Source: Aurelia coerulea | Lineage: Eukaryota > Cnidaria > Scyphozoa > Semaeostomeae > Ulmaridae | Length of the DNA: 64,000 bases | Assembly (NCBI GenBank): GCA_039566865.1 | Contig: CM076947.1 | Location: 23,623,501-23,687,500, forward strand | Direction of reading: 5' to 3' | In this document: positions 11,649-23,978 of the stretch, piece after piece | Layout: every line of letters begins with the position of its first letter | Position numbering within the stretch: the stretch's first letter is position 1 | The notes under the pieces: model-generated | Told to the model about the DNA's origin: nothing | The model's input: only the letters and a program-made list of their open reading frames with translations | Databases searched by the model: none | Program-made: the position numbers and the translations under genes

Positions 11649-12223
11649 AACAAGAGCAGATTTTGTAATACAATAGCAACAGTTGCGTTTGATTGACACC
11701 TCAATTCAAAGCGATTAGCGGCTGCAGACAAAGGGAATTCTCTCAACCAGTAATTCAAAGCAAACAAAGCCGCAAAAGTTTCCCCAAAACTGGTAGGGCT
11801 AACTCTCGCCTTGTGCAAGCGACAGATGGTTTTTAAGGGAAGTTATGTGCTTATAGCGAAAGAAGAAGGGTAAATCTAAAGTTCTGTCGCTTAGATTATG
11901 TTTATTTGATTTAGGAGCTGTTTTGTAATCGTTTCATTTTAAGCCCTAAAGACGCGAGAATTACAATGCCATATAATCTAAGCGACAGAACTTTAGATTT
12001 ACCCTTCTTCTTTCGCTATAAGCACATAACTTCCCTTAAAAACCATCTTTCGCTTGCACAAGGCGAGAGTTTGCCCTACCAGTTTTGGGGAAACTTTTGC
12101 GGCTTTGTTTGTTTTGAATTATTGGTTGAGAGAATTTCCTTTGTCTGCAGCCGCTAATCGCTTTGAATTGAGGTGTCAATCAAACGCAACTTTTGCTATT
12201 GTATTACAAAATCTGCTCTTGTT
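11649..12223. mobile_element. Foldback MITE, MULE type, copy 3
   Basis: A 575-bp element with AACAAGAGCAG termini and long inverted arms, flanked by a perfect 9-bp TSD CCTTTGATT (11640-11648 and 12224-12232). It belongs to the same family as 100-650 and 2532-3118 and is closest to the copy at 48458-48966. Confidence 0.87.
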
Positions 12224-12402
12224 CCTTTGATTTCATTAAGCTAAAGGGGCACTTCCTGAAAATAAAAAGAGCATTTCTTTGTCTATCGCAAAATCTTAGG
12301 AGCACGTGCCCCCAGTGCCCCCCGGTTCCTATGTCTCTGACAAAATGCGTTTGACTAAATGATAAAGTCAAAATTAGGAGCTTTACGCCAACCGGTTTTG
12401 TA

Positions 12403-13048
12403 CCGGGTGTCCCAATAAAAAGTACTCGTGTTTAAAAATCATCAAAAATTGATTATCAAACCTTCGATAGAATTTTCTTTTTTAGTTGTTTTGTCAAAGC
12501 CCCAAAAATATTCATAGATGATAAAATGCTTGCTTTTGATACAGCAAGGTAGAACAATTACATGTTGAAAAACCTTATTTTGAGCTATAGTTTTCAAGCA
12601 CAATACTCAATCTTGCCTAAGAATCAAAATATTCAGATTTTTTTATCACCATTGAGGTCTGCCATAGACTTGCCCCAAGTCTATTTCGTCAAAAAAAAAT
12701 TTCGTAATATACTTTCCGGTAGACTTATTACAGTTGACAAAACAGACTTGGGGCAAGTCTAGGTCTGCCATGATTTTGCGCATTTCTTTCCGTCATTTGT
12801 GACCAAACTAGATGCACAAAGAAATTGATCTGGCAATCATCAGTGCTTTTTTGCAGTATGGTTCGAAACCAGGTAGCCCTAAAAACAGAGCTAAATTTGC
12901 TACTTTTTAAGCCAATTACAAGATCAGCTATATTTCGGAAAATAATTTAGTCCTTGATATACATGACAAAAAAAGACAATTGAAGATCGGCCGCCAATTC
13001 AATTTTTGGTGATTTTTCAAACGAGAGTACTTTTTTTGGGACACCCGG
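12403..13048. mobile_element. Mariner-type MITE, 646 bp
   Basis: Termini are CCGGGTGTCCCAATAAAAAG and, inverted, a close match ending GGGACACCCGG. Both sides carry TA. The paralogous site in copy B reads CGTTTTGTAGTTGCAC with a single TA at 38642-38643, so this is an empty/filled pair. Tc1/mariner elements duplicate TA. No transposase frame. Confidence 0.92.
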
Positions 13049-13527
13049 TAGTTGCACAGGAAAATGTAAAGCCCCGTGGTCTTATTGCACATACCTTGCA
13101 AGTTCGGTCTGTACTTTTAAGACCTAGGGCTTTATATTTTCCTGTACAACACAAAACCGGTTAGTATGCACATAGTATAAAAATGTCGCTCGACCCAACC
13201 CAGACTCTTTTGTAGAGTAGCTTATGACGCGGTATTGGGTTCAAAAATGGTTGATCGTGATTTTAGGTGTCCGTGGTGTCACATACAAGTCGTAATTATT
13301 AGTTCTTGTGATGGTGAGTTATACAGGTTGTGCTAACACCGTTGATTGGCCGTAATTATTGTTTGTCGTGGTTACTCCCAGAGATCATTGGTCGGTAGTT
13401 GATGTGCCAGTAACTAACACGAGTCATGGTAATCCTTGTTGATCGTAATTGGTACTTTTGTCTTGTTGGGGTAACTTCAGCCTGTCTTGGTAGCATAACC
13501 TTGTCGGGGTAACTTCAAATCATTGTT

Positions 13528-13622
13528 GTAACTTCAGCTGGTCGTGGTAACTTCAGCTGGTCGTGGTAACTTCAGGTGGTCGTGGTAACTTCAGGTGGTC
13601 GTGGTAACTTCAGCTGGTCGTG
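13528..13622. repeat. 19-bp tandem array in left terminus (5 units)
   Basis: Five head-to-tail copies of GTAACTTCAGSTGGTCGTG, preceded by more diverged relatives (for example GGTAACTTCAGCCTGTCTTG). The inverted array in the right terminus has four units. Such subterminal arrays are typical of transposase-binding sites; that role is inference. Confidence 0.9.
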
Positions 13623-13865
13623 GTAACATGCGCAGTTGGAATGCGCAGATGAAACAAAAGACAAAAGCAGATAAAATAAACCTTTTTTCTGGACGCAGGC
13701 CTGTAGGAAGTGGCTAAATAGTTTGAAACATGGTGCTAGGCTACAACATTCATAAACTAAATATATTGCTATCTCTATGGTTCACAAACAAAGCCCCAAT
13801 CTGTGCTTGCCTCATAATGGCACTTTTCTACAATTTCTTGTGTCTTCTAATATGTGCAAACATAA

Positions 13866-15146
13866 TTGCGAAGTCGAATGAAGCAGCTGCTGTCCGAAGG
13901 GCCTAAGTGGCTTCAAACGAATCGAGCTTTTCGCAGACGAATCAAGCTTTTCGCAGACGATACTTCTATTTTTTCAGTTGTTAAGGACAAAGATGAGGCT
14001 ACTGAGAGTCTTAATCAGGATCTTGAAAGAGTGCGGCTTTGGGCTTGGCAATGGAAGATGCAGTTTAATTGTGATAAAACAGAAGAGGTGATTTTCTCAG
14101 TCAAAAGGGCTAAAATAGAACACCCGCCTTTGAACCTGGGATCGGATGAAGTGACAAGGAAGGATGAACACAAGCATCTTGGATTAATTCTTGATTCCAA
14201 GCTCGACTTTAAAAGTCATATTAGAAAGGCTATCTTAAAAGCTAGACGAGGAATAGGAATGATCAAATATCTTTCTAAATATGTATCTCGAGATGTCCTT
14301 GATCAGGTCTATAAGTTATACGTTCGGCCGCACCTGGATTATGGTGATATCATTTATCACAGATATGATCCTGACATGATTCTAAATTTTACAAAAAGAG
14401 TTGAACAAACCCAGTACTCAGCGGCTCTCGCTGTTGCGGGTGCCTGGAGAGGAACTAGCAGACAAAAGCTCTATAATGAGCTTGGTTGGGAAAGTCTGTA
14501 CCATCGAAGATGGTTCAGACGCTTATGTCATCTTTTCAACCTAAGGAAAACGGGTACTCCTTCCTATCTGTTCGCAGAATTACCAACTGAAAGACCACTT
14601 CAGTATGGTCTAAGAGGCAAACGTGATTATGACATACCTTTCAGTAAGACAAAGCGCTCTTCAAATACATACTTCACAAATGTTCTCCATGAATGGAATA
14701 TGCTTGATGAAAATATTAGAAATTCTGCAACAATTGCCGAGTTCAAACGAAAATTGCTTACTTTGATAAGACCAGTAAAAAATTCCTTGTTTGGAGTATT
14801 CGATATCTTTGGCGTAAAGCAACTGACAATGCTGAGACTTGAATTTAGTTTGTTAAATGAGCATAAATTCCGCCATAATTTCCAGTGCCCGAGTCCCATG
14901 TGTGCTTGTAATACTGGAATTGAGGATAATGTGCACTTTTTCCTGCATTGCCCTTTGTTTGTTCCTATGCGTAATGATCTCCTTGGACAGCTTTCACACC
15001 TTCCAGATTTTGATGTAAACAACATGGATCCAAAAGCCCTGCTTAGTTTGCTTCTTTACGGTAGCCCAATTTTTGATGAAACTGACAATCGAATGATTTT
15101 AGAGGCATCCATAGCATATATCAAAGCTACTAACAGGATTAACTGA
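13866..15146 (+). pseudogene. 5-prime-truncated LINE reverse transcriptase
   Basis: A 426-codon open frame with no endonuclease domain and no credible own start: the frame opens on TTG after truncation. Near residue 30 it has the catalytic FADDTS motif, then the thumb-like region with HLGLILDSKLDF and YVRPHLDYGDIIYH. A C-terminal Cys/His motif (CPSPMCAC...HFFLHC) is typical of non-LTR retrotransposons of the jockey/CR1 side. A 16-21 bp tandem duplication (AGCTTTTCGCAGACGA repeated) immediately precedes the FADD motif. Probably replication-dead because the N-terminal palm and endonuclease are missing. Confidence 0.85.
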
Positions 15147-15861
15147 GGTGTTCCCGGGGATTATGTGGGCTTGGGGTGTCTTTTGGCCATGGAACTGCCG
15201 CTTTGCTGCCGGGTTCTGCGGGCTGGGCGTCATTCGGGGGCGCTTGGTGGGTGGGGCTTGGGCCCTGTGGTGGTTGCGGTCATTGCGGGGCTCGGGCTCC
15301 GCTTGCTCGGCTCATTCGGGTGATGGCTGGTTTGTTGTTTTTGGCGGTGGAGTGGCGGTTTTGTGGCCGGGGGCGTTTCTGGTCTGTGGGGTCTTTGGGA
15401 ATTCTTCGGAAACATGATGAAAACCTGACGATTGGCGACCCCTTATTCTTATTTATGTTTAGTCTTGTTTTGAGTAAGCCCTTTGTGAACCATGGCACCA
15501 GTCATTGGTGACTCACATCCAACCATCTTTACACAAGTTTTGCACCAGTGAATAGTTTTTAGTTTTTGTCTTTATTTCTGTTTTGTTTGTTTGTTTGTTT
15601 GTTTGTTTGTTTGTTTTTCCTTTTTTGTTTTACAATAATTCACCTACTAAGCTGGCGTATGCTAGCGTCTGCCAAAATGGAATGGTGCCATGGTACACAA
15701 AGTGCTTAATAAGATTGCTGTTAAAGGAATTGTCAAGTGCCGTTCATAGCTAGAACCAGATGACGTCATGTCTATTTCTGCTATGGACGGCACAGAATAT
15801 TGTATTTGTATATTGTTGAGTTTTAACTTTGATATAAAAAAAAAAAAAAAAAAAAAAAAAA
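13866..15861 (+). mobile_element. Truncated LINE inside the 4.29-kb element
   Basis: After the RT stop comes a GC-rich 3-prime UTR-like stretch (15150-15410), a (TTTG)n run (about 15582-15618) and a run of about 24 A (15838-15861) that ends the element. The poly-A fixes the orientation as plus. It lies wholly between the inverted termini, so it was inserted into the DNA element and then duplicated or carried with it. Confidence 0.75.
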
Positions 15862-16472
15862 CGAATCGAGACTCTTGGATGTACTGCACGTATTTGTTTG
15901 TTTGTAAGAAAGTGCACATAAGAAATTAAACTCTCAGATCTCAACTCCAGTACTGGGAAAATAGAGCCTTGATAAATTAACTACTTGTCACTTTTTTACT
16001 TTATTTTCACTTGTTTCCTTTATCATATTACTCGCGAAGTGCTTGCAGAGACGTAGGAGCCGGGGGTCAATGGGGGCACGTGCACCCCTAAAATTTTGCA
16101 ATAAAACAAAGACGTAGCCTTTTTATTTCCAGGAAGTGCCTTTGAAGTCTTCCTACATCCGCCCTGAGTGCTTGAGTAATGTCTAAACATCAAAGGCTTC
16201 AAAAGACTTCATTTTGAAATGTTCAAGAGAGAACAGAAAGTAAACGCGAAGACTGTTATGGAACCTTTAAGAAACTCTTAGGAAACTCCGAATACTCAAA
16301 GTCTGATAACTTTAAAAACTTTCAGTGCTGGTCTATATTCTTAGCTTCTTATAAAAATACATAAACAGGAAATTGACGGAACAAAACAATTTGCAAAACA
16401 ATTTGTAGACATCGATAATGCCGTACAAGAAATACTTTGAAATATTGCAAAGGTGCATTGAGGGATTTTATT

Positions 16473-16648
16473 CATCGGCGTATGGGAAGATAAAATTTGG
16501 GGGGGCTGCCCGACAAAAAATCCATTGTTTGAGAAAATTTTTCCCGACTTGAGGCGGATTTCTGCCCGATTATGGCTGATTTTTGCAAATTTTTCTGACG
16601 TTGGGGGGGGCTGCAGCCCCCTCTAGCCCCCTATCTCCTACGCCTATG
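16473..16648. mobile_element. hAT-type MITE, copy 2
   Basis: A 176-bp sibling of 11328-11509, flanked by a perfect 8-bp TSD ATTTTATT (16465-16472 and 16649-16656). It is nested inside the 4.29-kb element, so it inserted after that element formed. Confidence 0.88.
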
Positions 16649-17123
16649 ATTTTATTAAAGTGGGATCTGACAGTTGGGCCTACATGGGGCAAAGGAGGGA
16701 AGATTTGAAGGTTGGGCCTAGATCGTAGTACTTCAACGAAAGAAATTTTGATGTCAATTATTTAACATTTTCAACTTTCACAACTATGAATTCACCATCC
16801 AAAAACTTCACAGAAGTTTTAAAACTCTTTGTAAAAAGTGTACTGTCAATTCATAACTAACGTTTAGAGTTGAAATAAATGATAAAATTTTGCCACATGT
16901 GGTAGGTCAACATGAAATTGTTGATTGGGGCCTTGTTTGTGAACCATAGAGATAGCTATATATTTAGTTTATGCATGTTGTGTAGCCTAGCACCATTGTT
17001 TCAAAACTATTTAGCCACCCCCCCCCCCCCCCCTCTCGCTTCCGACGGGCCTGCGTCCAGAAAAAAGGTTTATTTCATCTGCTTTTGTCTTTTATTTTAT
17101 CTGCGCATTCCAACTGCGCATGT

Positions 17124-17199
17124 TACCACGACCAGCTGAAGTTACCACGACCACCTGAAGTTACCACGACCACCTGAAGTTGCCACGACCAGCTGAAGT
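17124..17199. repeat. 19-bp tandem array in right terminus (4 units)
   Basis: Four copies of GTTACCACGACCASCTGAA, the inverse of the left array. The unit number differs between ends (5 versus 4), so the array has expanded or contracted since the termini were last homogenised. Confidence 0.9.
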
Positions 17200-17789
17200 T
17201 ACAACCATGATTTTGAAGTTACCCCGACAAGGTTATGCTACCACGACAGGCTTAAGTTACCCCAACAAGACAAAAGTACCAATTCCGATCAACAAGGATT
17301 ACCATGACTCATGTTGGTTACTGGCACATCAACTACCGACAATGATCTCTGGGAGTAACCACGACAAACAATAATTACGGCCAATCAACGGTGTTAGCAC
17401 AACCTGTATAACTCACCATCACAAGAACTAATAATTACGACTTGTATGTGACACCACGGACACCTAAAATCACGATCAACCATTTTTGAACCCAATACCG
17501 CGTCATAGTAGCTGCAAGGTCAAACCCGATAATTACTGCAATGTTATCAAATTATAGAGACGGAGACTAAAGGAAAAACTCATTCTGATGACGTTTTCAT
17601 GAAGTAATCAGCATAAAAGAAAAATGCGAAATACGGAATTTTCAAAATTGTTCGCCGTTTGTTTAAATATTTAGAATCATAGTGTCAAGAATTAATTTAG
17701 GCTGTTGTCATTTATTGCAGTTATTTAAACAAGCGTCAAACAATTTTTTAGGTATCCTTTACACAACTCAAAGAATATTGTCTTCAGCA

Positions 17790-17961
17790 ATGTTTGTGCT
17801 TTGGGAACTTAACCTCTGCGACGGCGCCAATAAAAACGAGTGCATCGGCGGCGTGCCCAGTATCGGCGGCGTGCGATGTATCGGCGGCGGGCATAGTAGC
17901 AACGACGACGTCGGCGGCGACGCCACAACGGATCGGCAACTTTCTTTGCTGCAGCACCTAG
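17790..17961 (+). other. GC-rich, repeat-containing open segment, copy A
   Basis: A short GC-rich island in AT-rich DNA made of GGCGGCGTGC and GCGACGGCGCC repeats. The plus frame ending SAATPQRIGNFLCCST stop is Ser/Ala/Thr-rich. From AACCTCTGCG to that stop it is 151 nt here and 193 nt in copy B, a difference of 42 nt, which preserves the frame. That is weak support for a coding exon; a GC-rich simple repeat with triplet units would behave the same way. Confidence 0.3.
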
Positions 17962-18137
17962 AATGAGTAAACTGAATATAAGGTATCGGGATATTTATTC
18001 CTGAAGAATCACGTCTTCGTGCTCAGGATTTTATCTTGGTGTTGGTATGTTTCAGTTGCAAATGCAATTATTCTATGCTCAGTTATTTTTCCTTACAACT
18101 TACAAAAGACTTGCACAGACTACGTGAGAAAATTTTC

Positions 18138-18490
18138 CATAAATTGTTTGAATGATAGAACGGTTCCCACGCTCATCATCAGTGACTGATCTTATAAACG
18201 ATCAATGGCAAAAAACCTTTCATTTTTGCGGTGCAAGGCTATGGAACAGTCTAGAAAGAGAGACAAAACAGCGACACCCTACCCGAGAATCTTCAAAGAA
18301 CAACTATAGAAGGTGGTGTGGCTTTAATTTCATTTTAAGGTTTTTCTTATAAAATTTTTATTGTATTATATCGTAAATAACGCATGTTAATTTCTTTATT
18401 TTAGTTTAAACAGGTTGATTTGAAAAACATTAAATAAAATTTGTTAACCTCCATAGATATTTAAAATGAAAATAAAATAAAATGAACTGA
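18138..18490 (+). pseudogene. LINE reverse transcriptase tail, copy A
   Basis: A short remnant of the extreme C-terminus of a non-LTR reverse transcriptase (frame-disrupted GAxLWNSL-type motif, ARLWNSLERETK here). It is followed by an AT-rich 3-prime UTR and AAAATAAAATG-type tail repeats near 18465-18485. The same remnant lies in copy B at 39642-39945. Confidence 0.7.
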
Positions 18491-18765
18491 ACTTAGGCTC
18501 TTTAAAAATGCGCGTGTACCATAGAGGTAATAGATTGTATGAAATGAGAAAGCTACTAACAGTTGCAAGCTTGAAAGAAAGATCAAAACCTGGACGATTT
18601 CACGGTGTAATAGTGAAATTCGTAAATAGCCTCTCCATTATGTTATGTATGTAGCTTGTAAATGTAAATCATATTGTTGTAAATATTTGGCTAAAATCTT
18701 TGCTCACATTTTCCTCTCGCTACAACTGCTAATTGATCAGTTCGATGTCTGCTGTTTTCCAGGAA

Positions 18766-19438
18766 TCAACACGACCCATTTTCCCCCCAGCCTACCCACT
18801 TTACTCCTGCAAGCCCGCTCGATAAATATTTACCTCCATCTTCCAGTTCGACGTCATTCTCTTCGCCGTCATTTTCTTCGCCTTCAGCCGACTCTACTTC
18901 GGACGGGTCCTCCGCGGCCTCGGTTTCATCTTTCTCGTCGGGGTTGTCCTCCTCGGGTTCATCAGCATCCTCTTCCTTTGTTTGCAATGCGTCCTTGTCT
19001 TCGACAGTGCTGCTGGGTTCTTCGACTTCGTTTGTTACCGTCTCTTTAGCCGCTACATAATGACAAGAAAATGGCATATTTTAGTGTTGGATAGGAGACT
19101 GACACATGACACGAATAAGGAGGGAGCTTTGATGGTGCCAGAGCACGCAAACCCGGAGGCAAACACACCTAACACCGGAAAATGCACTTTTTGACAAAAA
19201 TGTTCAATATTCGCAAGCATTTTTCTCGATTTTTTCCAGCTTTCGACTCGTTTGTGTTTAAAGCATCCGAAAAAAATCCGAAGGCCAATTCTTCGATCTC
19301 AAGCGGATTAGAAGACATGTCATTGTTTATTTTTTTGTTACCGGTTGGGATGAAATAAGAAAAAGAAGGCAGAAAGATTTACTCACCAGTAATGCATATG
19401 GCAATGCCGATCAAGAGAAGGATTGCATAAAGTCTCAT
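18766..19438 (-). CDS. Secreted acidic peptide precursor, two exons (copy A)
   Basis: Exon 1 is 19438-19387 (52 nt), encoding a clean signal peptide MRLYAILLLIGIAICIT with donor GTGAGT. The intron is 19386-19053 (334 nt, acceptor TTATGTAG, phase 1). Exon 2 is 19052-18766. The 112-residue product continues AAKETVTNEVEEPSSTVE, then about 60 residues dominated by Glu and Asp. It ends in a basic/aromatic, Gly-rich tail, GLAGVKWVGWGENGSC. The layout (signal, acidic spacer, distinct short tail) resembles a processed secretory precursor, or an acidic matrix protein. No dibasic cleavage site precedes the tail. A GGTAAAT just before the tail could be a further donor, so a longer spliced form is possible. 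I do not recognise the family. Copy B has identical exons. Confidence 0.68.
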
Positions 19439-20431
19439 TTTGGCTGATTGACACTTTCGAGCTGAAAAAAATGATTTAGCGAAACCGAGTCAAAGTAAGT
19501 AGCAAGTCTACAGAGAGCCCGGCCTTAATTATCGCATGCTTTCATTGCAATACTGCATCCAAGTTCACATTGCTCTGTTTTTGTACAAAATGGAGAGAAA
19601 AACCTCCCGTTTTTTAGTGTTCACACTGATCCACGCAAAAATGGCACAACAAATAGAGGTTTTCGAAAACGCTATCAAAAGTGGATATCCACAAAAACCG
19701 AGGTTTTTCAAAATGCACTTGATCAATGCGAGCGCACGAAAACGCCCCAATATTCAACAATAAGTTTCACAAAACCGGAACAATGTAAACGCTTGTGACC
19801 GCACAAAACCGGATATCTTTGGCTGCGTAGTTGTATTCATGTGGATCAATCAATGTGAATGACGAAAAGGGACGTTTTCCATCCGTCTTTTGAACAAAAA
19901 CGGAGCAATGTGAACGGGTAGCTCCTATGCATCAAAAACGGATCGTGACATAAGCGGAGCAGCGTAAACGGGCCTAAATTATTGCCTCCCCTATGCACAA
20001 CTTTTAGTTCGAGCATGAGTACGGCAGTAGTTTGCGAGCTGAAAAAATCATTTAGCAAAACTAACGAGATCGACACTGAAACAAAATAACCAATTCACAG
20101 CGAGTTTGGCACGTAAATGCTTTATTGCAACACTTTTCGAACAGAAATACAACAATTAAAATTCTAATTTGCACAACTATCAGATTTGAAACGAATAAAT
20201 ATTTAGCAAGAATTTTTGATGAAAATTGCTCATCCCTAAAATGTTTGTTATTAATTTATTTGTCAATCATTAGCATGTCGTGCTACCGTCTTTATTCTGA
20301 GAAACGCTGCTTCTTCTTAAAATTTTCTTAAAAGTGTTCCAGCAACAACTTTGAAGAGAATTTATTGTTATTAAAGGATATCGAGCTCCGTTCTGTTACT
20401 TGATTAACGATTCTCTGATAAGCAATAGTCC
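19439..20431. other. 5-prime flank of the acidic-peptide gene, copy A
   Basis: Presumed promoter side of the acidic-peptide gene. The stretch 19580-19960 contains several copies of a short motif ending AAAACGGAxCAATGTGAAC. No TATA box or other gene recognised. Confidence 0.35.
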
Positions 20432-20978
20432 AGGGGCGGGCAAGCACTGTAAAATATTTGACGCAACAAACTTGAAATTTTAAAACCAGTCTTCCTATTC
20501 CATCAATTTGTCAAAAAATGTAGTTTCGAACCTCTCCTCTAATTAAAATTCTGCATTTACCCGAATGCGGGTTCTACCTTTTGTCCTCAAAATTCAAGCA
20601 CAAAAACCAGTATTTCAAATTTTCACATAAGCGGTTGTACCTTTGTCCAAATCTACAGAAAAAAGACCAGAAATTCCAAGTTTTCACCAAAGCGGTTCTA
20701 CCTTTGTCTCGCAACCGGTTTTGGGACACTTATATTTTCATAGCTACAATTACTACTTACTTTCCAAAAAAGTATTTGGTCGAAACTACCTGTTTTTGGG
20801 ACAAACATCGTCAGTGATACACCATGTTGAAATTGTCGGCCAAATTGATGAAAAATAACTGCTAAAATATGTCATCAAAAACGACCAGTTTTTCCGACAA
20901 AGGTGGTGGAAAATTTTTACGTGAACTACCAGTTTTCGGACAAAGGTAGGACCATCGTTCCTGGTGTGACAAGCCCCT
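20432..20978. repeat. Degenerate array with CTACCTTTGTC / ACCAGTTTTTGGGAC motifs, copy A
   Basis: About 60-80 bp units, each with GCGGTTCTACCTTTGTC and AACCAGTTTTTGGGACA-like halves, repeat imperfectly. The outer ends AGGGGCGGGCAAGCAC and TGTGACAAGCCCCT are loosely inverted, so the block may be a MITE with internal repeats. Related arrays: 42118-42757, 25060-25790 and 46975-47700. Confidence 0.6.
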
Positions 20979-21984
20979 AATGAAATATTCACAATAAAGA
21001 AACTATCTGGCTGGAGCGGCAATTACTAAACGTTGCAGGCACCGTCTGTAATGATAAAAAAGCCAGCCTTGCATCTAGCTGCACGTACAAAAAACTAACA
21101 CGTAAAAACTCTTGCACAAACTGCAATATGATCTGTAAGAGAGTGTAAGAGATAACAGCTGTGGAAATATAAAGACCCGAGAAAGAACTTGCTTACCTCT
21201 GTTAGTGACTTTTGATGCCAAGAAGATTCTGGCCCGAATGACTGGAGTAAGTCAAAACATCGCCTTTTATCTGTTTCAGAAACTTGACCTATGCCCCGCT
21301 GTGATTATTCATTTTGCAAAGAGACAAAGATATATTCCATTAACGACGTAATAAACTAATCCTCCCACTCAAAGCGCAGAATGGAAGCTTGTTTGCGTTG
21401 TTTGTGCAATATGATTGGGAAGGGGGGTACGCATAAGTACTCGACCTCGAAATAGGATTTTCGAACTAACACTCACAGGAACACTTGTATGGGTTACCAC
21501 GTGCAACTTTTATTCCAAGTATGACATCACATCTGCATTAGCACCAGGCCTCCGACGAACGCAAACCATTTTCAGGCAACACCCCCAAATTTTTAACTTT
21601 CAGAAGCCATAAAATCGGAACCCCTTGTCTGATTGAGAAATTGTTTCATATTGAAGATAGTAGATCGAACCTTTTATCACATATCTCGGTAGAGCCCCTT
21701 ACAACGAACTTGCAATTTCCAAGAGACAATGAGCTCTAACGATAATGAAACAATGGCTGCCCTAGTATTGTACCTCAGTCAAGCCAACCATATTAGGGAA
21801 ACTCTGGCCAGATAACACTAGAGAAGATGTGTGCCTGGATGTACACACACCTATGATTTAATGTTTTCATTTATTCATATATTCCGTTCCTGTTGCGTTT
21901 TTAATTTAGTTGATTATAGTTTAGTTTTTCTTTTTAGAGTTTAGTTTTGCTGCCATGCACAACCTTTATGAGTGTACAATAGCT
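20979..21984. other. Duplicated sequence without recognised gene, copy A
   Basis: Nearly identical to 42758-43759. No supported open frame; a 65-codon frame at 21415 is identical in both copies but resembles nothing known. Confidence 0.4.
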
Positions 21985-22560
<576 letters not shown>

Positions 22561-22585
22561 ATATGAGTAAGATAAAGTATAAATA

Positions 22586-22974
22586 CACTCATTTTATTTT
22601 TATAAGAAACTAAGGTCGTGGGCTGGTAGGCAGTTTCTTAATTTTTGGGCCATTTTGCTACCAAAAGTTTCTTACGTGTTTCTTATATTTCTAATACCAG
22701 AAGTGTAAAGTTAATCTTGTTTTGTCTAAAGGGCTCCCAAATTACTTAGTAAGATCTCAAAATAAGTCAATAACATAATTCGCACTCAAAATAATGTCCA
22801 AACAGATGCTATAGCTGTACATTGTCAAAACATTTCTGACTTTGATAGTAAAATTGAAACTGTAAATTACAAAAGTTTCTTAGCTTTTGAAATTCAGGTA
22901 GGGTTGTTTCTTAACTGTTGACAAATTGAGCCTACCGTTTCTTATAAGCGGTTTCTTATAAAAAAAAATGAGTG
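22586..22974. mobile_element. TA-flanked MITE (Tc1/mariner-like), copy A
   Basis: Inverted ends CACTCATTTTATTTTTATAA and its near inverse (GGTTTCTTATAA...ATGAGTG), flanked by TA on both sides (22584-22585, 22975-22976). It is 389 bp and non-coding. TTTCTTA repeats recur inside. The same insertion is in copy B, so it predates the duplication. It begins about 25 bp after the microsatellite. Confidence 0.8.
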
Positions 22975-22976
22975 TA

Positions 22977-23935
22977 TGCTAAGGATGTCCTAGACTAAGA
23001 TAACTAGTTGCTTAATTAGTTTTCCCATTGATGCTGGAGTTTCTTAATTTTTTCCCATCTGAAAGTAGACTGATTAAAATCATTTTTCAAGTCTTGAGAA
23101 TGCCTGGATTTCGAAATAGAGGAATTTTCATAAATGTATTTCTACCTCTTTAACCTATGTCACGATGGCCCCCTTTTGCTCTTTCATTTCTAATTTTATT
23201 CTCCTTGATTCACTCATTCGTCATTTACATATTTTACCTCTTTGATTTTTAAGCCGCTTTTCCGTGTCAGCTCATGACTAACTTTTATTGCATCGTTTCA
23301 GTACTTACGTCTTTGCCTGACTCTTTCTCTTTTTGGTACGGTTTTGGCTATCAATCAAAGGCTTTCTTTGTAAAACAGATTTACATTGCTAGAACTTTTG
23401 TTTGAAGGCAGCAAACATTTCAATAGGATACTTTTCTATGGTCAATTCAAGCAATTTACAAAAATGTGACCTCGATTTGGAAGAGAAGTCATTTATCTAA
23501 AATTGTCATAATGCAAAAATTAACCAGCCTCATACCTTTTACGAGTCGAAAAATAATTTCTACACTGGTATAAGTTTTCAATCCCGTCATTTGCACAGTT
23601 ATGAAAATTTTGCTTTTTGTTATTTTCTGCTGATGGGACAATTCAGAACCTCGTCCCTAGGGCCTTTTGTCATACTGGGACGGAGACGAAAAGCCCTGGG
23701 GACGATGTTGTGTTGCTCAGAATTTGAGATTATTTTGTATTTGTATTTTGACCAACTTATGGACTTATGCAGCACCCCCTGAATGACGTTGGCCCCTGAC
23801 TGATGTTTTTATGTAGTTAAAATTCCATTTCTTCCTTCACGAAAGTGGAATTCAGTGGAATAGAAACTTAGTACAATATCCGAGAACGTTTGCTTTGAAA
23901 TGATATGGCTCTTGTAAAACCTACCCAATAACATC
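22977..23935. other. Duplicated sequence without recognised gene, copy A
   Basis: Matches 45021-45960. A 63-codon frame at 23591 is present in both copies with one change, but I see no family resemblance. Confidence 0.4.
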
Positions 23936-23978
23936 CAAGGACAAGAACGAAGCAAATAACTTTCTAGTTTAGTCGTAC

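Larger units (their letters stand above)
13223..17507. mobile_element. 4.29-kb DNA element with ~580-bp inverted termini and 6-bp TSD
   Basis: Outer ends are TATGACGCGGTATTGGG and its inverse. Inverted termini span 13223-13802 and 16924-17507. Flanks are GTAGCT at 13217-13222 and 17508-17513. The uninterrupted site in duplication copy B (GTAGAGTAGCTGAAAGGTC, GTAGCT at 38810-38815) proves the insertion and the 6-bp TSD. The core holds a truncated LINE and an hAT MITE and no recognisable transposase. Polinton elements also make 6-bp TSDs, but no Polinton gene is present and the ends do not look like the AG-type ends I associate with them. Superfamily unassigned. Confidence 0.9.

Noticed and set aside
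13528..13622. CRISPR-like direct repeats (19 bp)
   Set aside because: No spacers; units are contiguous, lie in eukaryotic DNA and are mirrored in an inverted terminus.
15148..15417. GC-rich 89-codon frame rich in Trp, Gly and Val
   Set aside because: It directly follows the LINE stop within its 3-prime UTR. Overlapping frames on both strands are also open, so composition explains it.
13223..17507. Polinton/Maverick element, because of long termini and a 6-bp TSD
   Set aside because: Too short. No polymerase B, integrase, ATPase or capsid genes, and end sequence differs. The only coding sequence is a LINE fragment.
18645..19049. 134-codon plus-strand frame over the acidic gene
   Set aside because: It is the antisense shadow of the two-exon acidic precursor, which has a signal peptide and proper splice sites on the minus strand.
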